Below are positions 11,601-22,300 of a DNA stretch of 64,000 nt, in pieces (the first letter of the stretch is position 1; every line of letters starts with the position of its first letter). The notes beneath the pieces are model-generated. The model searched no databases and was not told where the DNA came from. It saw nothing but the letters and a program-made list of their open reading frames with translations. The translations under genes were made by a program, and so were the position numbers. This DNA is from Aegilops tauschii subsp. strangulata (Eukaryota > Streptophyta > Magnoliopsida > Poales > Poaceae), in NCBI RefSeq assembly GCF_002575655.3, contig NC_053040.3, positions 149,483,148 to 149,547,147 of the forward strand, given 5' to 3'.

Positions 11601-12000
11601 CAAAAGCCGCACAGATTTCGCGTCCATGGATCGCAACTACAGCTCAGTTTTAGCTCCACGAGCAGAAGACTCGCACGATTCTAGCCAAACCAAGATACCG
11701 CAGCTGTCGCAGCTAAAGATCCGATCGAACTCTACGCCTAAGCACGAGGCACCAATACGCCGCGGGGAGTGAATTGCAGGTCGCTGCGGTTCCCGCTTTC
11801 TCGCCGGAATTCCTTGGCCTTCTCGCGAGCTCGCCACCCGAATTTTGGCCCAAAGAAGCAGCCTTTATTGCCCGTCAAGATCGAGATGGGGGGCAAGTAG
11901 AGGAGGGACCGAGGGGGGCGGGACGGAGGCTTACGGATTCGTCGGGGTCGACGTCGAGGTTGAGAAACTGCTCGTCGGCGGTCATCACGGTGAGCTTCAT
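5638..12000 (-). CDS. DDI1: DDI1-like ubiquitin shuttle and aspartyl protease (16 exons)
   Basis: Exons: 12000-11935, 11570-11538, 11434-11310, 10992-10884, 10763-10647, 10120-10055, 8068-8006, 7923-7879, 7448-7387, 7169-7076, 6699-6607, 6526-6457, 6252-6176, 6067-6010, 5894-5869, 5766-5638. All introns are GT-AG. They sum to 1233 nt, or 410 residues plus TAG, close to the size of plant DDI1. Residues 1-75 are a ubiquitin-like domain (MKLTVMTADEQ, VENLKALLEVE). About 105-190 is the helical DDI region (FQQHIRGDSQLM, NDPSLAQAILGDD). About 190-300 is the retroviral-type protease fold, with catalytic Asp212 in AFVDSGAQST and FLFGLDMLRKHQ. Residues 371-410 are a UBA domain (LVELGFDRASVIQAL). Known role of the family: a dimeric cytosolic or nuclear protein that binds ubiquitinated clients and the proteasome and can cut some substrates. 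The start is the first ATG of the ubiquitin-like fold, in the context GGCGAGATGA. No break was found. This is the only intact host gene here. Confidence 0.95.
8207..8366. mobile_element. Stowaway-type MITE in DDI1 intron 6
   Basis: This 160-bp element starts CTCCTTCCTTTTCTAAATAT and ends ATATTTATGAACGGAGGGAG, the inverted termini of grass Stowaway (Tc1/mariner) MITEs. TA follows the right end; the left flank reads TG, so one half of the TA duplication has mutated. It is non-coding. Confidence 0.9.
8408..9117. mobile_element. 0.7-kb TIR element in DDI1 intron 6
   Basis: The ends are inverted repeats: AGGCTGTGTTTGTT at 8408 and its complement ending at 9117, and GCTTC is also shared a few bases inside. 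No transposase frame and no clear target duplication are visible, so the superfamily (hAT or Harbinger) is undecided. The element is non-autonomous. ORFs within it show no domain. Confidence 0.65.
9231..9288. repeat. Two tandem 29-bp units in DDI1 intron 6
   Basis: AGGCTTGTTTGGCATTGTT followed by GTGGATTTTG or TTGGATTTTG occurs twice back to back (9231-9259 and 9260-9288), with one difference. The unit resembles the end of a small DNA transposon, but no matching inverted end was found. Confidence 0.8.
9433..9725. other. Possible LTR-like remnant in DDI1 intron 6
   Basis: The stretch has a TATA-like TATAATAAAGG at about 9619 and an A/T-rich CAATGAAATAAATAAA at about 9663, an order seen in solo LTRs. 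TG and CA ends can be proposed, but no target duplication was found. This is weak evidence. Confidence 0.2.
10401..10590. repeat. Foldback (hairpin) element in DDI1 intron 5
   Basis: Two imperfect arms face each other. The left arm holds GATTTTCTTATCGATTCAGAA and ACTGAAAAGTGCAACTTGCA. The right arm, read in reverse, holds GATTTTCATAAGTC, ATCGATTCAGAA and CTGAAAAATGCAACTTGCA. This is a MITE-like hairpin of about 190 bp with no coding capacity. The family is not identified. Confidence 0.7.
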
Positions 12001-12330
12001 CTCGCCGCCGCCGGTTGGAATCGCCTAGTCCTATGCCTCGGCTGTGGACAGAGGGAAGGAAGGAGGCGAGTCTACGGGCGTCAAATCGGGCTGCCTTCTT
12101 GCTTGCAGAGGTGGTAAAGAATCCTGACCCTGAGTCCCTGACGGTGTACCGCTCGGGAGTCTTACTGACAATACGTTCCAGGCCGTTCGATCCACGTACC
12201 TGGACCTGGAGGCCCAACTCCAGCAGGAAAGGATATCTGCCTTGAAAAAACTAGCTGTGCCTTACTCAAAAAACAAAAAACAAAAAATACTAGCTGTGCC
12301 AGGGTGGACGTCCCTAAACAGATGAGCTTA
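12001..12330 (-). promoter_or_regulatory. 5' leader and proximal promoter region of DDI1
   Basis: This 330-bp stretch separates the DDI1 start codon from the left end of the Harbinger element. The part next to the gene is GC-rich and would be the 5' UTR and core promoter. I see no convincing TATA box. At 12250-12300 a 27-bp A-rich insert is flanked by direct repeats ACTAGCTGTGCC. The promoter call rests on position only. Confidence 0.45.
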
Positions 12331-14488
12331 GAGCAACTCTAGCAGATGCCGAAAAACGCGTCTCCCCTAAAATACCCGCCCGTTTTACGGCACCGGGACA
12401 AAAAATCATCCCTGACCAGGTCGCATAAAACGGCCCGTCCCGTATATTATTTTACGGGGAGTTGTAAAAATCGGCTCGCTCTCTCCATATGCCCGGTTTC
12501 CTCCAACCCCCCCCCCCCTCCCCCTATCGTTTCCTCTATCACTCACGTGACTTGGCAGGAGGGAAATTTCAGTCTGCGCCCGTCATTCCGCCGCCGCCCC
12601 ATCGCCAATCTCCGGCGATTTTTGCATCCCGCGGACACCCCCCCACCGTGGAGTGCTTCGGTCGCCCTTGTCCACGTCTTCTCCACCAAGTTGGAGCTCA
12701 AGGCTGGTCAATCTTTACTGCGGGCGAGAGGCAGCCACCGGAACCATGGATCCGTCCCGGCTTCGTGGGGGGCTTGTTACGGGTGGATCCGCCCAGTCAT
12801 CCGTGTGTGCCGAAGCCACGGGTAGGAGGCCGAGGGGAAGTAGGGGGTGGCGGTGGGGGAGGATTTGCATTCGATTGGTGGTGGGGAAGTTGAGGCGGCG
12901 GCTTTGCTTCTGGCGGATTTGCTACTGGTCAAAGGTAATATATAGAGCTTCCCTTGCGATATCATTTTCGGCCGACAGGCGATTTGTGACAAAGTCGTGG
13001 ATTTATTTTTGTAGATGGGTTATTGGAGTTCGTCGACGGAGTCAGAGTCAGATGATTCTAACATAGAGGAGATGTTTTTTTGACGACGATGCCAACCAAC
13101 TCATCTTGTTGCATCTCTTCTAAGAATTTGAAGTCAGCAAGAAGAAAAAGCATTGAGGATCGACGGTTGGTCGTCTATGCATTCCATGCAACCGAGCTCT
13201 CGATCACAATATGCTCATGAGGACTACTTTGTCGAGGTACCAACCTATCTGGCTCACCTCTTCTGTAGGCATTATCGAATGAGTAGATCTTTTTTGTTCG
13301 CATTGTTGAAGCTTGCGAGCAAAATTGTTGTTTCTTCACTCGCCGGAGGAATGTTGCCGTTTTTTTGGATTTAGTGCATACCAAAAAATATCGGCGGCAA
13401 TGAGAAGGAGAGCATATGGCATTTCGGCCGACTACTCCAATGAGTATCTTCATATTGAAGAAGCTATCGCGCTCAAACGCGTGTGGGTGTTTGCCAAGAC
13501 ATTGACCCGAGTTTTTGGTCATGAGTACCTCTGAGCTCCCAATGAGAAGGACACAAAAAAGTTGATGGCAATGAACAAAGCAAGAGGATGGTCGGGCATG
13601 CCTGGGAGTGTGGATTGCAAGCATTTGAGATGGAAGAACTACCCTACGGCTTGGGTCGGGCAATACACCAGCCATAAATGTAAACCTACTATTGTGCTCG
13701 AAGTAGTGGTTTCGCATGACTTGTGGATTTGGTGTTGCTTCTTTGGATTGCTGGGGTCTCTCAATGATATCAATGTATTGCATAGATCACATCTTTTTGC
13801 GCAGCTAGCTATTGGAAAAGCTCCGGCTTGCAACTACAACGTCAATGGACATGATTATACCATGGGGTATTATCTTGTTGACAGTATCTATCCTTCATGG
13901 GTAACATTTGCGAAGACCATCAGTAAGCCCGAAACCGGGAAACAAACTATTTTTGACCAAGCGCAAGAAGCATGCCAAAAGGATATTGAGAGGGCATTTG
14001 GTGTGTTGCAAGCTCGGTTTGCCATTGTTCGAGGTCTTGCTCGCAAAATTCTCTCAAATATTATGACTACATGTGTAATTCCACACAACATGATCATGAA
14101 GGTTGGGAGAGATTTAAATTTAGAGGTTTACTATGACAATATTAGTAGTCGTGTCAAGCCTGCCAGGAACACATATGAGATTGTTGCATTTCATGAGACC
14201 TACCAGAAGATTGAGGACAATGTCACACACACTCAGCACACTCAGCTCCGCGATGATCTCAGTGAGCCAAGTGGAAACTACATGGGAGATATACTCCCAT
14301 TTTATTCATTTGATCTTATTTGCATTCATGTGTGATTTGAACAATTCTTTTAATTTTGGACCATTTGTTATTGTTTTAATTATTTGGATTTGAACATTTG
14401 TTATAATTGTGAGAATTATTGTATTGTATGATGCTAAAACATTAATAAGCTTGGTTTATATTGTTGTACTATTAAGATTATATTGTTC
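12331..14488 (+). mobile_element. PIF/Harbinger DNA transposon, left part, split by a LINE
   Basis: The left end GAGCAACTCTAGCAGATGCC follows a TTA (12328-12330), as expected for a Harbinger terminus. The body carries a broken Harbinger transposase. A LINE interrupts the element at 14488, and about 70 bp more of it resume at 28330-28400, where LTR E cuts it off. The right inverted end was not found. Confidence 0.8.
13015..14335 (+). pseudogene. PIF/Harbinger transposase (DDE_Tnp4 / plant transposon protein type)
   Basis: A probable intron ends in TTTTTGTAG just before the ATG at 13015, which opens a Ser/Asp-rich start. Recognisable blocks are HEDYFVEVPTY (about 13218), MRRRAYGIS (about 13400), GMPGSVDCKHLRWKNYP (about 13597) with a catalytic-type Asp, WCCFFGLLGSLNDINVL (about 13732) and ERAFGVLQARFAIVRGLAR (about 13989). 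Harbinger transposases cut at TIRs and insert at TWA sites. A shift in a T run near 13075, another near 13300-13380 and an in-frame TGA at 13532 break it. No partner Myb-like ORF is clear. Confidence 0.85.
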
Positions 14489-14713
14489 TTGTCCAGAAGC
14501 TCAATGAGCAAGGGGATAGATGTAACTCTCTGGCCTCCTGGAATATGGTCTGCCGACCCAAAGAATGTGGAGGGCTAGGTGTGATCGATCTCAAAATTCA
14601 AGGGGATGCACTCTTGCTCAAACACTTGCACAAATTTCATAATGGCTGGAACGTGCCTTGGGTGCAACTCATTTGGGAAACGTATTACACAAACCAAATA
14701 CCCCATGCATCGG

Positions 14714-17700
14714 TGTAACATCCCAAATTTTCAATTTGGAATGTTTTACAATTATTAGCTAAGCATCTATGCATTTTGATTGAAATTGAGTGGCATTTGA
14801 AAATTTCAGAGGCAGTTGAGTTTGTGTTGTGAATTGAACTTGTTTTGGCATTGAAATTTATTTCAAATATCCCTGACAAATACTTGATCAAAAGTATGAG
14901 AGGAGCTAACATGACACTCCAAAAATGTCAGAATAAATGTATTGCCAAAAAGTTTGAATTCAAATTTGAATTTTATTTGGGATTTCCAGAATTTTTGTTG
15001 TTTGAGTTTTACCTCTGGAAAAATGTGCACGTTGTAGGATTAATTCCCCTGAGAATTTTGATATATATATATGTCCTATATAAAAATAATATATATGTTT
15101 TTTCCTTCCCTCTATTTCAAAAAAAAAAGAGAAAGCCCCGAGCTGGCCAGGCCAACCGGCCCAGCACCCAGGAGCCAGCCGGCCCAGCCCACCGACGCCG
15201 AGCCGGCCTGCCCCAGCGCGCCCGCACGCCCGAACCCTCTCCCGATCGGTCGCCCGATCCTCTCTCCCTCTCTCTCTCTCACTGACGCGCTGGCCCCACC
15301 TCTTTCTTTCCCCTCGCGCACGGCACGCCGCACCGGAGCACGCGCAGAGCGCGCCCGACACCGCGATCTTCTCGGGATCGCGATCCCGCGTCGCCCCCTC
15401 GTCCAAGTCCATGTCCTATAAGTTCCCCTCGCTCTCCTCTCTCGAACCCCCTAAAACCCTACGCTCCAAACCCACCACAGCGCACGCCATCGCCATTCGC
15501 ATCTCGCCGCCGCCGCCTCGGTTCGCCGCCACGTTCGCCGCCGGTGAGCACCACCTCGAACCCTCTTTCCATCCAAGCACTCCCCTCGCCGTTTCCCACC
15601 TTTTTGACAAGGTTTGGTCGCCCAGGAACGACCGAAGCCTCCGCCCCGAGCATCACCGCCCGCCGCCGGAGTTGCAGAGCACCAGGAGCCCCGCCGAGCT
15701 CGTCCCACTCGCCTCCGTCATCTTCGACCATCACCGAGACCACCCTCGACCTCGCCATGCTTCGCCGCACCTCTCCGACACCTTCTTCGACCTCCCTGAC
15801 TACCGGAGCTGCCGCACTGCCAATGCCCGAGCCGCCGCCGTCGTCTCCGTTCGTCGCCGCCGACGCTGTAAGCCCGAGCTCCCCTCCACCGTTGGATCTC
15901 GCATGTATGGCCTAGATTAGAAGCAACGAAGGGGTACGGTTTTATTTAATAGATCGGTTTTACTTACGGTTTTTTTTGTTAGATCGAACCGGTCGACGTT
16001 TCTGTTTAGCCGCGGGCGCTTTTTATTTAGATTTTGCATGAGCGGCATATAGGCCCAATAGCGCGGTTTTCTTTTTAGTTTTATTTCTCAGTTTCTGTTT
16101 TTAGCAGAATAGTTCTGTTTTTGTTTTTACTATTTCTTTTAGTTGGTTCATTATTTTTAGTTGATTCTTTTTTTGTGAGTTTGAAAATTTGTTGTAGTTT
16201 CTGTAGAAAATATGTTCAGCCATGTTTAAATTATTAGAAATAGTTTTATATTAGATTTAGACAGATTAGTTTTTCTGCCACAAATTGAGCTAGGATTATT
16301 TTTTTTAGTGATTCTTTTTGCTACTGCTTAGTTTTGACCATGCCTAGCAGTAGGAACTTGTTTGGGTATTTTAGATTTAATAAATAATTAGTTTTATGTC
16401 GAAATCAAGTTTTTCTTGTTTATTTAGCTAGCTGCTGTTTTCCTACTGTTCTAGTTAGCAAATTATTTTATTTTTATTATTTTATATTTTATTTTAGATT
16501 AGTTTCTGTAGCTACAGAGGATGAACTTTTATTTACAGTAGAATAAAAGTTTTATTTTATTTTCTTTGCTAGGATTGTTTTAGGCATAATAGGAGTTCTA
16601 TAATAGCTTTTGATGTGATTCTTTTTGCTCCTAGTTTGTATGATGTTTTCCCTTCTGTTAGTTAGCAAAACCAATGCTTAGGTTCTGTTAAGAAAAGTTT
16701 TAGTTGTGTAAAACTATTTCTTAGTTGTTGCTTGATATGATGAAAACCTTGATTTGCTTTCTCCGAGTTTTTCTTTGGTTTTGGTTTGAGTGCTTGGGTG
16801 TTTTACTTCAACTTGCTGTTATGTTATATTGTGTTATACTTATTTGTGCTATTGTTTGACTCGGTAGAATTTCCGGAGTGCGAAGCCTGCTATTACGAGT
16901 CGCTAGCTTTCGAAGACCGTCAGCCAGGCAAGTCATTTGATCATGTTTTTACAATACCTATGATTTTATTGCATTAGAGTTATACCTCCCCACCATGCAT
17001 GCAGTAGGAGAATTTTGTTAAGTTATGTTCTTGAGTAGTATCATGAGGTAGGATGAACCCTTCTCCCTTGTTACCGATGCCCGGGACGATGTAGTTTATT
17101 TTGCTATGCTTTAGTAGACGGGGTTGGTTGAGTGATTCATAAGGGAGATGCGAGAGTCAAGATGATGACAACCCCATGACGTCAAGCTCAAGATGGACTT
17201 CAAAATTCACTACTGGGTGGAGGACGGTTGACGGGCACCCTGGAGAAACCAGCGGATGGCCGGGATGCATGGAGAAGCGCCATGACATCTTGCGGAAAGC
17301 TTCACCCAGCCACGAAGAGACGGATGGATACCCCATTGACCGGAAGCTTACCTGTGCAGCCGCAAGCCATTATGGGCTCTGGCTGGGTTGACCCTAGGCG
17401 TGACTCTGGCCGGACGGTGCTACGAGATGTAGAAGAACGGTAGGATTGGATGGGCACCGGCAGTGGCCCAGAGGAACTCTTCGGAAGACCCTGTTTCGTT
17501 CGTCCCGTCTTCAAACACCAGGCAGTGCAAAGACTTAAAGGAGGGAACGATTCTTGCGGGTAAAGTGCACAAACCTCTGCAGAGTAACAACCTAATCGAT
17601 TAGCCGTGTCCCCGGTTACGGACAAATGAGCCTCTGGAATTGGAGTATTTTGGATATCTCAACACTGAACTTAATAAATTAATTGAGGGGGTTATTTAAT

Positions 17701-18229
17701 AATTGGGAATGAGACATTGGTTGGCGGAACCATCTCAATAACTACCAACAATTTTGTAGTAATTGCAAACAAGTCCTTGTTGTAGGGAAAAACCGGCTTT
17801 TTCGCAAAACAATGAAACTTAGAGCCCCACAGCCAAATTGCATATAGTATTAGTAATTTTATTGTTGTTCTCTCTTCATGACTTGCTGGCATATTCAAAA
17901 TGCTGACCTACACGGCTGCAACGTCTTATGTTGCAGAGGAGTTTTCCGATCAGGAGTGAGGCTACGATCCACGCTTGGCGATTGCCCTATGGAGTCGGAT
18001 GGACTCGCTATTCGTCTACGCTTCCGCAGCTTTATTTAGTTTATTTCTCATGAGTTGGCCTTCAGCCGAATTTATTATGATGTAATAAAGACTCGATGTG
18101 AGAATCGTGTAATAAATTCAGGTGTGATTGAACTTTGAATCTTTGCATCAATGTACTGTGTGTGCCAGCATGATCTTGGGATGGTACAGCTACACAGAGA
18201 CTTGACCGATTTCGGGTCGGGTCGTTACA
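14714..18229 (+). repeat. 5' LTR of the Tekay-like element
   Basis: The LTR is 3516 bp. A TATA-rich stretch (CCTATATAAAAATA) lies near 15075 and a second TATA-like box, CCTATAAG, at 15415-15422, ahead of a CT-rich start region. A GC-rich, exon-like block (15140-15915) is followed by about 900 bp of T-rich, intron-like DNA. The 169-codon ORF at 15411-15920 recurs in the other LTR because the LTRs are copies. I do not count it as a gene. Confidence 0.93.
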
Positions 18230-18230
18230 G

Positions 18231-18247
18231 AGATGGTATTCAGAGCA
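18231..18247 (+). other. Primer binding site of the Tekay-like element
   Basis: Just after the LTR the sequence reads GATGGTATTCAGAGCAC. It matches the initiator Met-tRNA primer site TGGTATCAGAGC except for one extra T. The match supports the LTR boundary; the extra base may weaken priming. Confidence 0.75.
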
Positions 18248-18377
18248 CACGCCGACCGTAGGACGTAACCCCTAGGATTGGAAAGCCATAGGAAGAGATT
18301 ATTTTATTTTATGTCCTTATCATTCCGTAATTCTCCCCTGTTCATTTCTGACTTCTCTCCGATTTTCAACATTCTCG

Positions 18378-19127
18378 ATGGCCGCCGAGTTCACCCCAGT
18401 TCTGCTACCGGAGTTTTGCCAGCCAGATGAGGCGATGCTTCTCGGCAAGAAGCTGGTTCAGATCATGAAGAAGCTGAAGATTGCCCTGCCCTCAATCACC
18501 GGGAAGCCTATCAATGCACTTCCGACGGATACCCGCTACAGGATTATGGTGCACATTCCAGGGAGGACCTTCGGAGGACATTCAGAGCCCATTGACTTTG
18601 AGTTTACCGATTTCACTTGGATCCTCGGAAGAGACATGGCGATTTATCGTGCACTTGGACATCTCCGAGAAGAGTACAGGGCCGAGCTCGACCCATCAGA
18701 CCTCGCCATGATTTCTCGCAGAGCTAGGAATGGAGATATCATCCGTACCGTAGAGGACGACTCCATTCTTTCATATGTCCAAGACTTGGAGAGTCTCATC
18801 AGGAACCAGGAAATCCAGACGCGCCGAAACTCGAAGGTACACAGGAGGTTGTTGTTCCGTGAACTGGAACTGGAGGAGAAAGCACGCGCGGACTTCCTTG
18901 AACATGAAGAAGAAGTCAAGGATTTTATGGAGAGAATTGAGGTCCGGGATAAATATATTGCCACACTGGAGGAGAAGATAGACCCGGGAGAAGACCTTTT
19001 TCCGAGTGGAGATGATGGACCTCTCGTGAGCAATGACCAGGATTATGAAGAGAGCTCCACCGAAGGAAGCCGCAAGAGGAGACGCCGCACCAGAGGACGC
19101 CGCACCGGAGGACGCAAGAATAATTGA
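18378..19127 (+). CDS. Extra ORF ahead of gag in the Tekay-like element, coiled-coil protein
   Basis: This is an uninterrupted 249-codon frame between the primer site and gag. It begins MAAEFTPVLLPEFCQPDE. Residues about 140-215 are rich in Glu, Arg and Leu and look coiled-coil, followed by an acidic stretch and a very basic C-terminus (RKRRRRTRGRRTGGRKNN). That suggests oligomerisation and nucleic-acid or nuclear binding (inference). It is the only long frame of the element without a stop, in contrast to the broken gag-pol 230 bp downstream. I recognise no domain. It could be an accessory capsid-like or nuclear-localising protein. Confidence 0.6.
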   Translation: MAAEFTPVLLPEFCQPDEAMLLGKKLVQIMKKLKIALPSITGKPINALPTDTRYRIMVHIPGRTFGGHSEPIDFEFTDFTWILGRDMAIYRALGHLREEYRAELDPSDLAMISRRARNGDIIRTVEDDSILSYVQDLESLIRNQEIQTRRNSKVHRRLLFRELELEEKARADFLEHEEEVKDFMERIEVRDKYIATLEEKIDPGEDLFPSGDDGPLVSNDQDYEESSTEGSRKRRRRTRGRRTGGRKNN

Positions 19128-19355
19128 TGAAGACATTTAGTCGACCGCCATGTTATTTTTTTTATTTTTTTTCGTCGATCAGTTAGGCCGTTATTTTCGA
19201 TTAGTCGTGAGATTTTTGTAATTCCAGATTGAACCTTGTTTGAGATGAATGAATAAATGATTGGTGTGATTATGATTGTGCATTCATATGGGTAGTGCTA
19301 TTTTCTCATTAGACCCTTGTTCTATTCTAATTTCTCATCCACTCCAAAACACCAG

Positions 19356-22300
19356 ATGCCTCCGAGACGTGACCCCGGTTTCAACTTTCCGCCGGAGCTC
19401 ACCCAGCTGATCCAGCAGCAGAATGCCCTGATGCAGATGCTCATCCAGAACCAGAACAACAACAACAACAATCCACCGCCACCACCCCCTGTTGACAACT
19501 TGACCCGCTTCCTAAGGCTGAATCCGCCAGTGTTCTCTAGCAGCACTGAGCCGATTGTGGCCGATGATTGGCTCCGCAAGGTTGGAAGGGAGTTAGCCAC
19601 TGCTGGATGCACAGATGCAGAGAAGGTGCGCTTTGCCGCACATCAGCTTGATGGACCCGCAGCTTCTTGGTGGGAGAACTACACCGCCACTTATCCGGCC
19701 GCCACCGTGACATGGGCTGAGTTCTAGCAGGCCTTCCGCACCGCTCATGTCTCAGCTGGAGCCATGAGTCTGAAGAAGCGTGAGTTCCGCAACTTACGCC
19801 AGGGGAACCATACTGTGGGGCAGTACGTGGATGAGTTCAGCAAATTATCTCGCTATGCCCCAGATGATGTGGCCACAGATGCCGCAAAGCAAGAGAAGTT
19901 TCTCGAGGGACTCAATGATGAGCTAGGAATGCAGCTAATGGTGGCTACCTTCAACAACTACCAGGAGCTGGTAGACAAGGCCACCATACTTGAAGGCAAG
20001 CAGCAGCAGATTGATAGCCGCAAGCGGAAATATGGCCAGGGAAAGTACAACTCCGGAGCTCAGCAGAAGCCCCGCCATACCCCATACTCAGGAGGACATA
20101 CCCATCACACCCATGGAGGACATAATCATGGAGGACATAACCATGGAGGGAATGGGAACAATCGCAACCACGACAACAACTCCAAGTCAGGCAATGGAGG
20201 CAATGGCAACCAGCACCGTCCTGCTCCGGCTCAGAAGGATCTGAGTCATATCACCTGTTTCAAGTGCCAGAAAACAGGACACTATGCCACCGATTGTCCG
20301 GAGGCCAAGCAGAGGAATGGAAACGGCAACGGCAATGGAAGCTTAGCAAAGAAGCCCAACCCTTTTTCTCATGCTCAGGTGAATCACCTTGACGTGGAGG
20401 ACGTCTATAATCAGCCAGACACTGTGGTTGGTAAGTTTTTATTAAGTTCACATCCAGTATTGGTACTCTTTGATTCCGGTGCAACGCATTCATTCATATC
20501 AAGGGTAGTTGTGGAAAAGTATGGGTTGCCCACTAGAACCCTTAGAACCCCGCTTCAGGTCACTTCCCCAGGAGGAGAGATGACGGCAGGCTTAGGCTGT
20601 CATTCGACCCTCAGCATCGGAAACCATGATTTTCCCGCAGACCTCATAGTATTGGAATCCCAGAGTTTGGATGTAATTCTCAGCATGGATTGGTTGACCA
20701 AGTTTGAAGGAAACATCGACTGTGCTCGCAAGACGATTTTGCTCACCACCCCGGAGCAGAAAAGGATCAAGTATGTATCCAGACGCACACCGATGAAGAA
20801 TCGGGTGAATTCCCTCACGGGTGTTGTTCAGGAGGAAGTGCCCGTAGTGCAAGATTTTCCCGATGTGTTTCCAGAGGAATTACCAGGAATGCCACCGGAC
20901 AGAGACATTGAATTTTTGATTGAGTTATTGCCCGGCACAGCCCCAATATCCAAGAGACCCTATCAGATGCCCCCGAATGATTTGGAAGAGATCAAGAAGC
21001 AAATTAAGGAGCTATTGGAGAAGGGATATATTCGCCCAAGCTCGTCACCTTGGGGAGCCCCAGTTCTTTTGGTAGAGAAGAAGGATGGAACCCTGAGAAT
21101 GGTTGTGGATTATCGTTCATTGAACGATGTGACCATCAAGAACAAGTACCCTCTGCCGATGATTAATGATTTATTTGATCAACTAGTTGGAGCCAAGGTA
21201 TTCTCCAAGATCGATCTTCGATCAGGGTATCATCAGTTGAAGATTCGTGAACTGGATATACCCAAAACAGCTTTCACCACCAGGTATGGTTTATATGAGT
21301 ATACCGTCATGTCATTCGGATTAACTAATGCCCCTGCGTATTTCATGAGCATGATGAACAAGGTATTTATGGAATATCTGGACAAGTTTGTCGTGGTGTT
21401 CATCGATGACATATTGGTTTTCTCCAAGAGCGAGGAAGAGCATAAGGAACATCTGCGTCTAGTTCTGGAGAAACTCCGGGAACATCAGTTATATGCCAAG
21501 TTCAGCAAATGTGAATTTTGGCTGAAGGAAGTCGGATTCCTCGGACATGTTATTTCAGGAGAAGGAATAGCAGTCGACCCCACCAAGGTCGAATCGGTCA
21601 CCAACTGGCAGTCCCCCACCTCAGTCAAGGAGATCCGCAGTTTTCTCGGACTCGCAGGATATTATCGGAGGTTTATTGAGAATTTCTCCAAGATTGCCAA
21701 GCCCATGACTGAGCTGTTGAAGAAGGAAGCCAAGTACATTTGGACCGAGGATTGTGAAGCCAGTTTTCAGGAGCTGAAGAAACGTTTGGTTACCGCCCCG
21801 GTGCTAATTTTGCCGGACATACACAAGGATTACCAGGTATATTGTGACGCTTCTCGTCAAGGACTCGGAGGAGTGCTCATGCAGGAAGGAAAAGTTGTAG
21901 CTTATACCTCCAGACAGCTACGACCTCACGAGATGAATTATGCCACACACGATTTGGAGTTAGCAGCCGTAGTGCACGCACTCAAGACCTGGAGACATTT
22001 CCTTGTCGGAAATAGTTGTGATGTTTACACGGATCATAAGAGCCTGAAGTATATTTTCACGCAGAAGGAATTGATTCTCAGGCAGAGGAGATGGCTTGAA
22101 TTGATCAAGGACTATGACATGAGATTGCATTATCACCCAGGGAAGGTAAATGTTGTAGCAGATGCCTTGAGCCGTAAAAGTTATGTGAACACCCTCATAG
22201 CTGGAGGATTACCTCAGGAATTAGCCGACGATATCAGACAGCTCCGACTGGAGATAGTACCGAGAGGATTTGTCGCCACCTTGGATATACAGTCCACTCT

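Noticed and set aside
11738..12217. 159-codon minus-strand ORF at the DDI1 5' end
   Set aside because: It reads through exon 1 and intron 1 in the wrong frame. The ubiquitin-like start at 12000 and the splice donor at 11934 explain the region.
15411..15920. 169-codon ORF in the Tekay LTR, repeated at 24482-24991
   Set aside because: It recurs only because it is inside both LTRs. It is Pro/Arg/His-rich and open by composition, and overlapping frames are equally open.
20090..20160. GGAGGACATAACCATGGAGG-type repeats considered as a CRISPR-like or tandem array
   Set aside because: They encode a His/Gly/Asn-rich gag linker. They are short and irregular, and CRISPR does not occur in plant nuclear DNA.
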